DNA of 64,000 nucleotides. Source: Sagittula salina. Its GTDB lineage: Bacteria; Pseudomonadota; Alphaproteobacteria; Rhodobacterales; Rhodobacteraceae. Below are positions 17,497 through 29,822 of this stretch, piece by piece. The position numbers and the translations under genes were made by a program. Numbering within the stretch: the first letter of the stretch is position 1; every line of letters starts with the position of its first letter. The stretch lies in the NCBI RefSeq assembly GCF_017813235.1, contig NZ_JAGISH010000004.1, positions 162,747 to 226,746 on the forward strand, given 5' to 3'. The notes below the pieces were generated by a model that saw only the letters and a program-made list of their open reading frames with translations, was not told where the DNA came from and did no database searches.

Positions 17497-18447
17497 ATGC
17501 GCTTCGACCAACGCCACCTGCTGGGGATCGAACCCCTGCGGCCCGAAGAGATCACCACGATTCTCGACCTCGCGGACCGTTACGTGGCGCTTGGCCGGTC
17601 CCGTGACAAGCACGCGCAGTCGCTGGCGGGCCTCACCCAGATCAACATGTTCTTCGAAAACTCCACCCGCACGCAGGCGTCCTTCGAACTGGCGGGAAAA
17701 CGCCTTGGGGCGGACGTGATGAACATGGCAATGCAGGCGTCCTCCATCAAGAAGGGCGAAACCCTGATCGACACCGCGCTGACGCTGAACGCCATGCACC
17801 CCGACCTTCTGGTGGTGCGCCACCCGCAGTCGGGCGCCGTCGACCTGCTGGCGCAGAAGGTCAACTGCGCCGTCATCAACGCGGGCGACGGGCGGCACGA
17901 ACACCCCACTCAGGCGCTGCTGGATGCGCTGACCATCCGCCGCGCCAAGGGCCGCCTGCACCGGCTCACGATTGCCATCTGCGGCGACGTGGCCCACAGC
18001 CGCGTGGCGCGCTCCAACCTGCTGCTGCTGCACAAGATGGAAAACCGCATCCGCCTCGTCGGCCCCGCCACGCTGATGCCCGCCGGGATCGACGATTTCG
18101 GCGCCGAGGTTTACGACGACATGCGCGAAGGCCTGCGCGATGCCGATGTGGTCATGATGCTGCGCCTGCAGAAGGAGCGGATGGACGGCGGCTTCATTCC
18201 GTCCGAGCGCGAGTATTACCATCGCTACGGTCTCGACGCCGACAAACTGTCCCATGCAAAGGACGACGCCATCGTCATGCACCCCGGCCCGATGAACCGG
18301 GGGGTGGAGATCGACGGCACCATCGCCGACGACATCAACCGGTCCGTCATTCAGGATCAGGTGGAAATGGGTGTTGCCGTGCGCATGGCCGCGATGGACC
18401 TGCTCGCGCGCAACCTGCGCGCCAACCCCAAGACCCTGAGCGCCTGA
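17497..18447 (+). CDS. pyrB: Aspartate carbamoyltransferase catalytic subunit
   Basis: First committed step of pyrimidine synthesis: carbamoyl phosphate plus aspartate to carbamoylaspartate. It has 316 residues, a normal length. The carbamoyl-phosphate loop [12 protein letters not shown] is at 53-64, then [31 protein letters not shown] and [10 protein letters not shown]. The start [10 protein letters not shown] has GAGGA about eight bases upstream. The next genes are a tail-anchored unknown and a dihydroorotase homologue without catalytic ligands. That context resembles PyrB-PyrC' (PyrX) assemblies such as those of Pseudomonas. Confidence 0.98.
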   Translation: MRFDQRHLLGIEPLRPEEITTILDLADRYVALGRSRDKHAQSLAGLTQINMFFENSTRTQASFELAGKRLGADVMNMAMQASSIKKGETLIDTALTLNAMHPDLLVVRHPQSGAVDLLAQKVNCAVINAGDGRHEHPTQALLDALTIRRAKGRLHRLTIAICGDVAHSRVARSNLLLLHKMENRIRLVGPATLMPAGIDDFGAEVYDDMREGLRDADVVMMLRLQKERMDGGFIPSEREYYHRYGLDADKLSHAKDDAIVMHPGPMNRGVEIDGTIADDINRSVIQDQVEMGVAVRMAAMDLLARNLRANPKTLSA

Positions 18448-18504
18448 TCCCCCCGCCGCATTCGCCGCATATTCCAGCAGATCATTCACCCTCCGAGAGG
18501 CCCC

Positions 18505-19041
18505 ATGACCCAGGTCCAGATCAACGGCTCCGATACCTCCACGGTGCATCTGCTCCACCTCGATCTGCCGCCGCGTGCCATCGAACGCTTCACCGCCATG
18601 GCGGGCACCGGGGAATGGCCTCTGAAATACGGGCTGGGCGCCGCGAAACTTTCTCCCGCCTTTGTCGAGACGATCGACCTGCGTGACCTCGGCGCGATGA
18701 CACTTTCGCAATACCTCGCAGAGGCCTACGACCTGCCGCCGAAGGCGCTGGCAGCGGACAAGGCCCGTGTGGATGCCCTGCAAGGTCACGTGGTCGTCCT
18801 GCCGCCGCAGGCATTCGAAAACACCTCCCAGCAGCTGAACGTCAACACGCCACTCTCTTACATTGGCGGTTGGTCCGCCGCGACCGGCAAGAGCCGCTCC
18901 GCCAACCTTCGTGCCCGCAGCGCCGCGGGCCAGGGCGCAGGCGGCCCTCCCTCCGCCATGGGCAACCTGTCAAAACCGATCCTCATAGCCATCATCGCGC
19001 TGGTGGCGGTGGCAGGTGCGGTGCTGGCTCTGGTACTCTGA
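18505..19041 (+). CDS. C-tail-anchored protein of unknown function in the pyr operon
   Basis: 178 residues. The first ~120 form a soluble acidic-to-neutral domain (WPLKYGLGAAKL, VVVLPPQAFE). A Gly/Ser/Ala-rich linker follows, and the last ~22 residues (ILIAIIALVAVAGAVLALVL) form a single C-terminal membrane helix, so the bulk should face the cytoplasm. GAGAGG lies about six bases before the ATG. It lies 57 bp after pyrB and 228 bp before the dihydroorotase homologue. I do not know the family. Its position suggests a pyrimidine-related or membrane-tethering role, which is inference. Confidence 0.82.
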   Translation: MTQVQINGSDTSTVHLLHLDLPPRAIERFTAMAGTGEWPLKYGLGAAKLSPAFVETIDLRDLGAMTLSQYLAEAYDLPPKALAADKARVDALQGHVVVLPPQAFENTSQQLNVNTPLSYIGGWSAATGKSRSANLRARSAAGQGAGGPPSAMGNLSKPILIAIIALVAVAGAVLALVL

Positions 19042-19069
19042 GAACGCCGCCCGCAGCGCATCCCGAACA

Positions 19070-19101
19070 GCTGCCCCTGGCCCTTGCGGGCCAGGGGCAG
19101 C
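19070..19101 (+). terminator. Strong 14-bp hairpin, possible terminator
   Basis: Perfect stem GCTGCCCCTGGCCC (19070-19083) with GGGCCAGGGGCAGC (19088-19101), TTGC loop. No T tract follows, so it may be a pause or RNA-processing hairpin rather than a full terminator between the tail-anchored gene and the dihydroorotase homologue. Confidence 0.5.
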
Positions 19102-19269
19102 GCCCGCTCCTTCACCAAAACCGCCCAACGTGCCGCGCCCAACCGGCGCGCGTCACGTGCGCTCCCCCTGTGGCACGCATCTCGCGCGCCGCCGCTGCCT
19201 CACCTGCGGGTTCCCCCGCCCGGTGATATGGCTTAGAGGATGGGTAAAACCGCCCCGGACCGGATCGCC

Positions 19270-20577
19270 ATGACCTCCACTCTTTTCACCAATGCCCGCC
19301 TGATCGACCCCGAAGGCGATACCGTCACCTCCGGCGCGATCCTCGTCGAACACGGCAAAATCAGGGAAATCTTGACGCAAGCCGCTGAATTATCAAAACT
19401 TGCACTGACAGCTGCCAACTCCGACAGCGTCCGGATCGTCGATTGCGGCGGCAAATGCCTTGCCCCCGGCATTGTCGATATCGGCGTGAAGGTGGGCGAA
19501 CCCGGCGAACGCCACAAGGAATCCTACGGCACTGCCGGGCAGGCAGCGGCGGCAGGCGGTGTCACCACCATGGTCACCCGCCCCGATACCAACCCCGCAA
19601 TCGATACACCCGAGACGCTCGATTTCATCCGCCGCCGCGCCGCCGACGAGGCCCGCGTCAATGTGCTGCCCATGGCCGCCCTGACAAAGGGCCGCGAGGG
19701 GCGGGAGATGACCGAAATCGGCTTCCTCATGGATGCGGGCGCCGTGGCCTTCACCGACGGCGACCATGTGGTGACCGATACAAAGGTCCTCTCCCGTGCC
19801 ATGACCTATGCCCGCAGCCTGGGCGCGCTGGTCATCGGTCACCCGCAGGATCCGGGCCTGTCCGCCGGGGCCGTGGCCACCTCCGGAAAATTCGCCTCCC
19901 TGCGCGGCCTGCCCGCCGTTTCTCCCATGGCGGAGCGCATGGGCCTCGACCGCGACATCGCGCTGGTCGAAATGACGGGCGCCCGATACCACGCCGACCA
20001 GATCACCGCCGCCCGCGCCCTGCCCGCACTGGAACGCGCCAAGGCCAATGGTTTTGATGTCACGGCGGGCACCTCCATGCACCACCTGACGCTGAACGAA
20101 ATGGACCTCGCGGACTATCGTACCTTCTTCAAGGTAAAGCCGCCGCTGCGGTCCGAGGAAGACCGCAAGGCGCTGGTAGAGGCCGTCCGTTCGGGCCTCA
20201 TTGACATCATCGGCTCCTTCCACACGCCACAGGACGAGGAAAGCAAACGCCTCCCCTTCGAGGAGGCCGCCGCCGGTGCCGTGGGGCTTGAAACCATGCT
20301 GCCGGTGCTCCTGCGCCTGACCCACGCGGAGGAGCTCTCCCTGCCCTGCCTGTTCCGCGCGCTCTCGCTGAACCCCGCCAAACGCCTCGGTCTGGCCTGC
20401 GGGCGGCTGGCAGCGGGTGCGCCTGCCGATCTCGTGCTCTTTGACCCGGACAAACCGGTGGTCATCGACCGTTTCAAGCTGCGCTCGAAGTCCAAGAACA
20501 CCCCTTTTGACGGCGCCCGCCTTCAAGGCAAGGTGCTGGGCACCTGGGTTGCCGGTCAACGCGTCTACGAGGCCTGA
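19270..20577 (+). CDS. pyrC: Dihydroorotase homologue, probably non-catalytic (PyrC'/PyrX type)
   Basis: Amidohydrolase fold of the dihydroorotase family, 435 residues, starting MTSTLFTNARLIDPEGD. The overall order is family-like: APGIVD, GEPGERHKESYGTAG, AAAAGGVTTMV, KVKPPLRSEEDR. The metal and catalytic residues are gone. The HxH of the DxHxH motif reads GVK (Gly72, Lys74), the usual SDHAPH block reads IGSFHTPQD (314-322), and the HVS block is missing. Such homologues next to pyrB in Pseudomonas support aspartate carbamoyltransferase assembly rather than catalysis. A true dihydroorotase would then be encoded elsewhere. It is followed by plsY after 2 bp. Confidence 0.93.
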   Translation: MTSTLFTNARLIDPEGDTVTSGAILVEHGKIREILTQAAELSKLALTAANSDSVRIVDCGGKCLAPGIVDIGVKVGEPGERHKESYGTAGQAAAAGGVTTMVTRPDTNPAIDTPETLDFIRRRAADEARVNVLPMAALTKGREGREMTEIGFLMDAGAVAFTDGDHVVTDTKVLSRAMTYARSLGALVIGHPQDPGLSAGAVATSGKFASLRGLPAVSPMAERMGLDRDIALVEMTGARYHADQITAARALPALERAKANGFDVTAGTSMHHLTLNEMDLADYRTFFKVKPPLRSEEDRKALVEAVRSGLIDIIGSFHTPQDEESKRLPFEEAAAGAVGLETMLPVLLRLTHAEELSLPCLFRALSLNPAKRLGLACGRLAAGAPADLVLFDPDKPVVIDRFKLRSKSKNTPFDGARLQGKVLGTWVAGQRVYEA

Positions 20578-20579
20578 GC

Positions 20580-21167
20580 ATGACCCACCTTCTCTGGACC
20601 ATCCTTGGCTACCTCGCGGGCTCCATCCCCTTTGGCGTGCTGGTAACACGGGCGCTGAACCTTGGCGATTTGCGGACCATCGGGTCCGGCAATATCGGCG
20701 CCACCAACGTACTGCGCACCGGCAACAAGACGGCCGCCCTGGCGACCCTTCTGCTGGATGGTGGCAAGGGCGCGGTTGCCGTACTGCTGGCGCGCTGGTT
20801 CACCGGAGACGATAGCGCGGCGCAGCTGGCCGGACTTGCCGCCATGGCCGGGCACTGCTTCCCCATCTGGCTGAAGTTCAGGGGTGGCAAGGGCGTGGCC
20901 ACCTTCCTCGGCACGATGCTGGCACTGGCATGGCCGATCGGCCTTCTGTGCTGCGCCACGTGGCTCGCCGCTTTCTACCTTTCAAAAATATCTTCGGTGG
21001 GTGCGATCGCCGCTGTCGCCTCCGTGGCGCCATGGACGCTGGTTTTCGGCCGCACGGACCTGACGATCACCGCGCTGCTGCTGACCTTCATCGTGCTTTT
21101 TCGCCACCGGGAGAACATTGTCCGCTTGCATGCGGGCACCGAACCGAAGGTGGGCAAGAAGACATGA
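20580..21167 (+). CDS. plsY: Glycerol-3-phosphate acyltransferase PlsY
   Basis: Inner-membrane enzyme transferring an acyl group from acyl phosphate to glycerol-3-phosphate, the first step of phospholipid synthesis. It has 195 residues and about five membrane helices, with the three family motifs GSIPFG, IGSGNIGATNVLR with LLDGGKG, and KFRGGKGVATFLG. It starts 2 bp after the dihydroorotase-like stop, so it is probably co-transcribed with the pyr genes. Confidence 0.97.
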   Translation: MTHLLWTILGYLAGSIPFGVLVTRALNLGDLRTIGSGNIGATNVLRTGNKTAALATLLLDGGKGAVAVLLARWFTGDDSAAQLAGLAAMAGHCFPIWLKFRGGKGVATFLGTMLALAWPIGLLCCATWLAAFYLSKISSVGAIAAVASVAPWTLVFGRTDLTITALLLTFIVLFRHRENIVRLHAGTEPKVGKKT

Positions 21168-21220
21168 GGCCTTCGCGCTGTTGATGCAGCACCGCGCGCA
21201 CTTGCGGTGCCTCCAGAGGC

Positions 21221-21239
21221 GGGGAGGCGCTGCCTCCCC
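21221..21239. terminator. Hairpin between convergent plsY and hydrolase genes
   Basis: Stem GGGGAGGC (21221-21228) with GCCTCCCC (21232-21239), three-base loop. It lies between two converging genes and could limit read-through both ways. No long T run. Confidence 0.45.
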
Positions 21240-21245
21240 TCACCC

Positions 21246-21273
21246 CTCCGGAGTATTTCTACCGATAAGAAGC
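21246..21273 (+). repeat. Intergenic element copy 4
   Basis: CTCCGGAGTATTTCTACCGA followed by TAAGAAGC, the best match to the element consensus in this window. It overlaps the 3' end of the alpha/beta hydrolase gene (stop at 21259), so it supplies part of that protein's C-terminus. Confidence 0.6.
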
Positions 21274-22068
21274 AGACGCATCCTCGAGGACCGGCTGGCA
21301 CGCAGCAGCGACCTGTGGTGCGTGGCTGATCAGAACCATGTGCCCCGCATCCGGGATAACCGTTTCGACGGCCTGCGGGAGGCGGGACATCAGGCCCCTG
21401 TGCACCTCTGCGATGATCGGGACCGTCTCCGCACCCCGGATCAGCCGGACGGGGCATCGCAGGCCCTCCGGCCCGCCCGGACGAAGCATGCCTGCCCGGT
21501 CGCCCCAGAGGCTCGGCTCTGTCGCCACGACGAAAGGCATCTGCGCCGCCATGGCTTCCTGAACCTTGGGATCGAAGCTGGTCCACGGCACGCCGCCGCC
21601 CCAAATGCGGTTGAACTCCTGCGCGGCGGCAGGGGGGGCACCCGTTTCGTAAATCGCGAAAAATTCCGCCTCGGTGGCCCTGTGCGCCCGTTTCACCGCG
21701 CCATCGGGCGCGGCGGCGAAAAAGACCGGCTCGATCAGCGTCAGCGATAGCGCGCGGTCCGGCGCTTCCAGCGCCAGCCGCAGGGCAAGCGTCGCGCCAA
21801 AGCTGTGGCCGATCAGGTGCATGGGGCGGTCGAAAAGCGGGCGCAGCGCGTTCGTGGCCGCGTCATGTACGTCCTGCCCTTTCGGGAAGGGCGCGCTGCG
21901 GCCATGTCCCGGCAGATCCGGCGCGGTGATCGCCAGATCCGGCAGGTGCCCTGCCAGCGCCCGCCACATGCCTGACTGCCCCAGCCCGCAGTGCAGGGCA
22001 AGCGCGGGTGTACCGCCATCGCCTAGCCGCCTGACGTGCAAGCCTGACTCCGCCTGCTGTACCGTCAC
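21259..22068 (-). CDS. Alpha/beta hydrolase
   Basis: 269-residue alpha/beta-hydrolase fold protein. Features are HCGLGQSGMWRALA after the first strand, PDLPGHGRSAPF, the nucleophile elbow GHSFGAT (Ser about 90) and a late PDAGHMVL (catalytic His). The substrate cannot be predicted. It starts at a GTG whose GTGA overlaps the stop of the upstream isomerase gene, so the two are translationally coupled. Its last codons run into intergenic element copy 4, suggesting the C-terminus was remodelled by that element. Confidence 0.9.
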   Translation of the reverse strand: MTVQQAESGLHVRRLGDGGTPALALHCGLGQSGMWRALAGHLPDLAITAPDLPGHGRSAPFPKGQDVHDAATNALRPLFDRPMHLIGHSFGATLALRLALEAPDRALSLTLIEPVFFAAAPDGAVKRAHRATEAEFFAIYETGAPPAAAQEFNRIWGGGVPWTSFDPKVQEAMAAQMPFVVATEPSLWGDRAGMLRPGGPEGLRCPVRLIRGAETVPIIAEVHRGLMSRLPQAVETVIPDAGHMVLISHAPQVAAACQPVLEDASASYR

Positions 22069-22688
22069 AGCCTGCCGCCGAGATACGCGTCGAGGTCGTC
22101 CAGCCGGTCGCGGCCCCAGAACATCTGCGGTCCGGCTTCATCGGCGTCGCACACCCAGAAGGGCGCGCCAAAGACACTCGCCTCCACCGCCTGCTCCAGG
22201 TTGCGGGCGTAGGTCTCCGCCCCCGAGAGCATCCCGGTAAAGGTCAGCCCGCGGTCAAAGCCTGCTGCCTCGAGGCATTCCCCGATCACTGCATCGTCGG
22301 CGATGTCCTTCTGTTCCGCCCAGCAGGCCCGAAGCAGCGAGAAGGATAGCCTGGCAAGATCGCCGGTGCCATCCTTGCGATGCGCCTCCTGCGCGGCGAT
22401 CAGGGCATAGGACGCGGGGGCCGCGTTGGCGGGAAAGAACATCGGCTTGGCATGATAGGGCAGCCCGGTCTTCTTCGAGGTCCGCTCCAGCTCCTGCAGG
22501 CGGTAGGCCTGCCGCGCCGGGTGGCGGTCCTTCAGCGCCACGCCGCCTGTGCGTTGGAACAGCGCCGCGATGTCGAGCGGCTTGTAGACCAGTTCGGCCC
22601 CATGCGCCGCGCAGACCTCCGCCACGCGCGTTCCGGTGAAGTAGCAGTACGGTGAAATCACCGAGAGATAGTAATCGACCCGCGCCAT
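22065..22688 (-). CDS. 2-hydroxychromene-2-carboxylate isomerase-like DsbA-family protein
   Basis: 207 residues, thioredoxin-like fold of the DsbA/HCCA-isomerase group. It begins ARVDYYLSVISPYCYFTG, with Ser-Pro-Tyr in the position that binds glutathione in the Pseudomonas naphthalene-pathway isomerase. GAPFWVCDADEAGPQMFWGRDRLDDL near the end is typical of the family. An ATG seven codons upstream exists, but GGGGAGG lies eight bases before this one. It overlaps the hydrolase gene. No other aromatic-degradation genes are near, so the substrate is open. Confidence 0.88.
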   Translation of the reverse strand: MARVDYYLSVISPYCYFTGTRVAEVCAAHGAELVYKPLDIAALFQRTGGVALKDRHPARQAYRLQELERTSKKTGLPYHAKPMFFPANAAPASYALIAAQEAHRKDGTGDLARLSFSLLRACWAEQKDIADDAVIGECLEAAGFDRGLTFTGMLSGAETYARNLEQAVEASVFGAPFWVCDADEAGPQMFWGRDRLDDLDAYLGGRL

Positions 22689-22802
22689 ATGCCGCGCCTC
22701 CCCTTCCATAGCTGGCAGAGCACCCTAGGCCCGTGTTAACGGGGGCGCAACACGTCACGAATCCGTCATCCCCCCTGTCGGACCCTTGCCACGGAGCTGC
22801 CC

Positions 22803-23810
22803 ATGCCCACCGTCGTCGAACCCAAACTGATCGCCGGCAATGCCAACCGCCCCCTCGCCCAGGCCATTGCCCGCCGCATGTCGCTGTATCGCGGCATGTC
22901 CGTGGGGCTCGTGGATGCCCGCGTGGAGCGGTTCAACGACCAGGAGATCTTTGTCGAGGTCTACGAAAACGTCCGCGGTGAGGACATGTTCATCATCCAG
23001 CCGACCTCCAACCCGGCGAACGACAACCTGATGGAGCTGCTGATCATGGCCGATGCGCTGCGTCGGTCGTCGGCCTCGCGCATCACCGCCGTGATCCCCT
23101 ACTTCGGCTATGCCCGTCAGGATCGCCGCACCAAGGCGCGCACCCCGATCAGCGCCAAGCTGGTGGCCAACATGATGGTCACGGCGGGCATCGAGCGGAT
23201 CCTGACGCTGGACCTGCACGCGGCGCAGATCCAGGGCTTCTTCGACATTCCCGTGGACAACCTCTACGCCTCGCCGATTTTCGCGCTGGATATCGAACGG
23301 CAGTTCGGCGATCTCTCCGACGTTCTGGTGATCTCGCCGGACGTGGGCGGCGTGGCCCGTGCGCGGGAACTTGCCAAACGGATCAACGCCCCGCTCGCCA
23401 TCGTCGACAAGCGCCGCGAGAAGCCGGGTGAAATCGCTGAGATGACCGTGATCGGCGACGTTACCGGCAAGAAATGCATCATCGTCGATGACATGTGCGA
23501 TACGGCGGGCACGCTGTGCAAGGCGGCGGAGGTCATCATGGGCCATGGCGCGACCGAGGTGCACGCCTATATCAGCCACGGCGTCATGTCCGGCCCGGCG
23601 GTGGAGCGTATCACCAAGTCCGTCCTGAAGACGCTGGTGCTGACCGATTCCATCCAGCCCACCGAAGCCGTTTCGAGCGCGCCCAACATCCGCATCCTGC
23701 CCACCGCGCCGATGTTCGCGCAGTCGATCCTGAACATCTGGAACGGTACTTCCGTGTCGTCGCTGTTCGAGACCGAAACGCTTGGCCCGATCTACGAAGG
23801 CATTCTCTGA
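22803..23810 (+). CDS. prs: Ribose-phosphate pyrophosphokinase
   Basis: Makes PRPP from ribose-5-phosphate and ATP for purine, pyrimidine, His and Trp synthesis. It has 335 residues. Family blocks include [19 protein letters not shown], the ATP loop [40 protein letters not shown] and the PRPP-binding [11 protein letters not shown]. It stands alone between the divergent isomerase/hydrolase pair and its own terminator. Confidence 0.98.
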   Translation: MPTVVEPKLIAGNANRPLAQAIARRMSLYRGMSVGLVDARVERFNDQEIFVEVYENVRGEDMFIIQPTSNPANDNLMELLIMADALRRSSASRITAVIPYFGYARQDRRTKARTPISAKLVANMMVTAGIERILTLDLHAAQIQGFFDIPVDNLYASPIFALDIERQFGDLSDVLVISPDVGGVARARELAKRINAPLAIVDKRREKPGEIAEMTVIGDVTGKKCIIVDDMCDTAGTLCKAAEVIMGHGATEVHAYISHGVMSGPAVERITKSVLKTLVLTDSIQPTEAVSSAPNIRILPTAPMFAQSILNIWNGTSVSSLFETETLGPIYEGIL

Positions 23811-23846
23811 CGCCTGTCGGGAACACGCCCGATCCGGAAGAACACC

Positions 23847-23870
23847 AAAGGGGCCCACGGGCCCCTTTCT
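23847..23870 (+). terminator. Rho-independent terminator after prs
   Basis: Stem AAAGGGGCCC (23847-23856) with GGGCCCCTTT (23859-23868), then CT. It lies 37 bp past the prs stop. It probably also serves the convergent lectin-like gene. Confidence 0.75.
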
Positions 23871-23896
23871 GCTGCGCCAAAGCTGTCAGGCGAGGA

Positions 23897-24247
23897 TCAA
23901 CGCAGATCCCAGTCGTCCTCGGACTTCACCTCTCCGATCGCCATCCAGTTCATCCGCGCACGGGCAACCCGGCTGTCGGCCCACGTCCGGAACACCAGCT
24001 CGAACCCCCACTCCGTGACCTTATCGGCGCCAATGTCCGCGCGGAGGTTGGCGCTTTGATCCATGTCCCAAAGTGACACCCCCACCTGAACCACGGGGCG
24101 GGATTTGAAGGGTTCAGCGAAGACCACAGCCTTGCGCCGCTCCCGCGTGCCGCTGCCGGTCCACATCTCGCCACCATCCTCAAAGTCGGAGAAGACCTCC
24201 TCGTCGCCCTGCTCGATCCCCAGCGTCGCGCCACTGAACTTGCGCAT
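23897..24247 (-). CDS. H-type lectin-domain-like protein
   Basis: 116 residues covering essentially one discoidin II/H-type lectin-like domain: FAEPFKSRPVVQVGVSLWDM in the middle, then VTEWGFELVFRTWADSRVAR and RMNWMAIGE. These match the family pattern of a beta-sandwich with buried Trp and a final WxAIG. H-type lectins bind GalNAc-type sugars in animals. No secretion signal is visible here, so location and ligand are unclear. AGAGGAC directly precedes the ATG. It lies downstream of the F1 operon on the same strand, beyond the atpC terminator. Confidence 0.8.
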   Translation of the reverse strand: MRKFSGATLGIEQGDEEVFSDFEDGGEMWTGSGTRERRKAVVFAEPFKSRPVVQVGVSLWDMDQSANLRADIGADKVTEWGFELVFRTWADSRVARARMNWMAIGEVKSEDDWDLR

Positions 24248-24376
24248 GTCCTCTCTTTCGCTTTTTCAGTGCTATAGCGGCAAACGCGCCCGGAATCACT
24301 CTGAAATTTTACCCGCTCCTGCGACCGGCCCGGTCGTCCGGGCCGACCGGGGCGGACCGACCGGCGCGGACCGACA

Positions 24377-24405
24377 AAGAAAAACCCCGCCCAGTGGGCG
24401 GGGTT
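24377..24405 (-). terminator. Rho-independent terminator after atpC
   Basis: Ten-base stem AACCCCGCCC (24383-24392) with GGGCGGGGTT (24396-24405), AGT loop. On the minus strand it is followed by TTTCTTT. It closes the F1 operon. Confidence 0.9.
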
Positions 24406-24427
24406 CTTCCGAAACCTGTCGTACCGC

Positions 24428-24862
24428 TCAGAGCGAGGGTTGCATCGGATCGAGCCCGATATGCGTGCCCACGGCCACCATGTCCTGCAGCAGCTTCGCC
24501 GCATCGTCCACCGGGCCGGGCTCGTTCACAAAGGCTGCCTTGGTCTGCTGGTAGGCCTCATGGGCCTCCGCGACCAGCGCCTCGTAGGTCTTCTGATCCA
24601 CGTCCGCCTTCGGCAGTGCCTTCTCCGCCAGGACGGAGATGGTCTCGCCGATCTCGGCGAAACCGCCGGTCACGACGAACTGCTCGGGGCCCTTGGTGGT
24701 TTCCACCGTCAGGATACCGGGGCGCAGCGTGGTGATGGTCGGCGCGTGGTTCGGCATGGCGGTCATGTCGCCATCCGCACCGGGGATCTGCACCGAGGTG
24801 ACCTGTGCCGACAGGAGCTTGCGCTCCGGCGACACCAGGTCGAATTGCATCGTGTCTGCCAT
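24428..24862 (-). CDS. atpC: ATP synthase F1 subunit epsilon
   Basis: Central-stalk subunit of F1, 144 residues, which couples rotation and inhibits hydrolysis. The N-terminal beta-sandwich runs [29 protein letters not shown] and [13 protein letters not shown], then a helical tail with [20 protein letters not shown]. Last gene of atpHAGDC, followed by a strong terminator. The 115-bp gap to atpD contains no second gene. Confidence 0.97.
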   Translation of the reverse strand: MADTMQFDLVSPERKLLSAQVTSVQIPGADGDMTAMPNHAPTITTLRPGILTVETTKGPEQFVVTGGFAEIGETISVLAEKALPKADVDQKTYEALVAEAHEAYQQTKAAFVNEPGPVDDAAKLLQDMVAVGTHIGLDPMQPSL

Positions 24863-24977
24863 GATCTTCTCCTATCGGAGGAACCGCCCCGCCCCGATTC
24901 CCCTCCCGACCGCCAAGCCTGCCTTTCGGGCAACACCTGGTAGTCGGGAGGGAACCGGGGCGGGAGATCGGCCCTGA

Positions 24978-27297
<2,320 letters not shown>

Positions 27298-27309
27298 CGG
27301 ATGATCCTC

Positions 27310-28845
<1,536 letters not shown>

Positions 28846-29403
28846 TTATCCGACCTCTTTCATTGCATTCTGGAGGGAGTTGAGCTTCGAGCGGATCGAG
28901 GTGTCGATCATCTTCGAGCCAACCTTGACGACGAGACCACCGATGAGGCTTTCATCGACGGTTGTATTGATCTTCACGTCCTTGCCGACGTTGCTCGACA
29001 GCGTCTGCGAGAGGCTGGACAGCTGCGCATCGCTGAGCGCGGTGGCAGAGGTCACCTCGGCGGTCACTTCGCCCTTCGCCTCGGCGATCAGCGCCTTCAG
29101 GCGCTTCACCAGCTGCGGCACGACGAAGAGGCGGCGCTTCGTCGCCATGAGGCCGAGCGCGTTCTTGAACTCGGGGATCAGGCCCATGGCATCGGCCACG
29201 GCGCGGATCGCGCCGGCCTGTTCCTCGCGCGAGTAGGCCGGGTTCACCAGCAGCTCGCGCAGGTCGGCGCTGTCATCCAGCGCTGCGCTCAGGTCGTTGA
29301 GGTTCGCTTCGAGAGCGGGGAGATTGTTGTTCTCCTTCACGATCTCGAAGACGGCGGTGGCATACCGTTCGGCGATGCCGGAGGAAATCGAGCTGTCAGA
29401 CAC
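28846..29403 (-). CDS. atpH: ATP synthase F1 subunit delta
   Basis: Peripheral-stalk subunit joining F1 to F0 subunit b, 185 residues. It begins SDSSISSGIAERYATAVFEI and ends with the conserved VDESLIGGLVVKVGSKMIDTSIRSKL block. Three in-frame codons could start it. The GTG at 29403 is chosen because GGAAGG lies six bases before it, whereas the GTG at 29409 is almost on top of that ribosome site. First gene of atpHAGDC. The F0 genes are not here, as is usual in Alphaproteobacteria. Confidence 0.95.
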   Translation of the reverse strand: MSDSSISSGIAERYATAVFEIVKENNNLPALEANLNDLSAALDDSADLRELLVNPAYSREEQAGAIRAVADAMGLIPEFKNALGLMATKRRLFVVPQLVKRLKALIAEAKGEVTAEVTSATALSDAQLSSLSQTLSSNVGKDVKINTTVDESLIGGLVVKVGSKMIDTSIRSKLNSLQNAMKEVG

Positions 29404-29822
29404 GTCCACCCTTCCGGTTTTATGCCCCCGTCACGCGCCCGCCGACTGGCGGGGCGTCCGGAGGCTCTGTAGCGCCCTGATTTTCGCCAAGGCAGGTAAA
29501 TCGCGGCGGATGTAGCAGAGCCCCCCTCGCATCGCAACAGGCTTGGGTGTTTTCCCCGCCAGCGCTAAACTTAACAAATTCATAAGGTTGCCCGAAATGC
29601 GACCATCTGCGCCCAAAGATCATGCAAGAAAAGCACGCTTTTTTCACGTTTGCGCGACGATTCCCGGCCCTGCGGCCCCCGGCGGAGGGCACTGGGTCCC
29701 CGCGTTGGGGGTCCGACGCCGTCGCCCGCAGGGGCTTTGCCGGGTCATCACGCCCACAGCTCCGCCCTGCTCCCGTGCCTTGGCTTAAACCTCTGGCCTG
29801 CGTGACGAATCCCCGGACTGGA
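29404..29822. other. 419-bp interval upstream of the F1 operon
   Basis: No supported gene. It contains an AT-richer stretch (about 29550-29660) that should hold the atp promoter, but I cannot fix -35/-10 boxes. A LacI-type half-palindrome lies at 29558-29570. The rest (29660-29822) is GC-rich and featureless, next to the 3' end of the methyltransferase gene. Confidence 0.5.
29558..29570. promoter_or_regulatory. Possible CceR/PckR-like site upstream of atpH
   Basis: GCCAGCGCTAAAC matches a GTTAGCGCTAAC-type palindrome at 9 of 12 positions (one half intact). It lies about 155-167 bp upstream of the atpH start. A similar, better site precedes pyk in this window. Weak on its own. Confidence 0.25.

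Noticed and set aside
29420..29692. Minus-strand 90-codon frame upstream of atpH
   Set aside because: No homology signal. It covers the AT-rich presumed promoter region of the F1 operon.
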